Shown: in pieces, positions 63,842-64,000 of the stretch
Position numbering within the stretch: position 1 is the first letter of the stretch
Layout: every line of letters begins with the position of its first letter
The notes under the pieces: model-generated
The model's input: only the letters and a program-made list of their open reading frames with translations
Database searches by the model: none
Told to the model about the DNA's origin: nothing
Translations under genes and position numbers: made by a program
DNA from: Schlegelella_A sp963778525
GTDB lineage: Bacteria; Pseudomonadota; Gammaproteobacteria; Burkholderiales; Burkholderiaceae_C
Direction: 5' to 3'
DNA length: 64,000 nucleotides
Assembly: GCA_963778525.1 (NCBI GenBank)
Contig: CAVZUJ010000001.1
Location: 434,001-498,000 of the forward strand

Positions 63842-64000
63842 TTGCGCGGCACCGATCTCAAGCGCCGTGGGGGCCTACTGTGCACTATTGTAAAGCCCGG
63901 TAAACCAGCTGCGACTGCGCGCCGACGAGCGGCGCTGCGCCCCTAGGCGCCGCCTTCGTGCCGTGTCTTCGCCCCCTCGTGAGCGGCATCGGCGGCCTGG
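63842..64000. other. right end of window, no gene supported
   Basis: No convincing reading frame or RNA gene is seen in the last 160 bases. On the minus strand a TACAAT occurs near 63890, which could be a -10 element, but no good -35 accompanies it. The hairpin at 63817-63840 suggests that the 3' end of a minus-strand transcript or a leader RNA lies here. Confidence 0.35.

Overview
The window is high-GC chromosomal DNA from a betaproteobacterium, most likely order Burkholderiales (Comamonadaceae or the Rubrivivax/Leptothrix group). This is inferred from gene content: several Bug-type solute receptors of tripartite tricarboxylate transporters, a DUF4148 protein, the AzlC/AzlD pair, an aat-bpt pair, a DUF3309 protein, and a GC-rich interspersed repeat of the kind common in that group. 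Nothing in the window (no rRNA or tRNA) fixes the species.

Layout. 1-5 kb: DUF1428 tail, AzlCD exporter, a CorC-type membrane protein, and a lipoprotein made of nine ELWKTDG repeats. 5.1-8.6 kb: a polar amino-acid ABC transporter with a FAD-dependent amine/amino-acid oxidase. 8.6-13.4 kb: a lower-GC accessory island with an unknown ~520-residue protein, a cytosine-5 DNA methyltransferase, a Vsr repair endonuclease and an HNH nuclease, next to a truncated PIN-like gene. 13.4-19.4 kb: cupin, class II Fic protein, small housekeeping and hypothetical genes, AI-2E transporter. 19.4-26.2 kb: an ECF sigma/anti-sigma pair divergent from a metallophosphoesterase, a CuA-like cupredoxin, a HiPIP and a membrane protein joining a cytochrome-b-like domain, a 2Fe-2S ferredoxin and a class III cyclase fold, then DUF4148 and a porin. 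26.5-34.1 kb: ABC importer, creatininase, RidA, quinone reductase-like protein and cytosine deaminase. 34.6-43.8 kb: a dicarboxylate block with succinate dehydrogenase-type subunits, a two-subunit class I fumarase/tartrate dehydratase, two Bug receptors, a TPP enzyme and a TSUP exporter. 43.9-53 kb: GDSL hydrolase, a phosphatase/amidohydrolase fusion, patatin-bdhA, XdhC, and the aat-bpt N-degron transferases. 53-58.3 kb: three AMP-forming acyl-CoA ligases in a row. 58.4-64 kb: RNase II-like enzyme, Rossmann oxidoreductase, transporter, and an ArnT-like glycosyltransferase.

Two regions stand out. The sigma/anti-sigma locus looks like a redox-linked nucleotide-signalling module: Tat-exported electron carriers are encoded directly upstream of a cytochrome/ferredoxin/cyclase protein, and three promoter-like sites share GGAAT(T/A)(T/A)-N15-G(A/G)T. 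The methyltransferase island carries nested palindromes just upstream of the methyltransferase start, and its unknown protein contains a stretch resembling the helix-hairpin-helix of base-excision glycosylases.

Many genes are split by apparent single-base frameshifts although motifs continue intact in another frame. I read these as sequence errors rather than biology in most of the window. Split genes are reported as one feature with the approximate break position. The density of breaks is about nine times higher in the 8.6-12.9 kb island than elsewhere.
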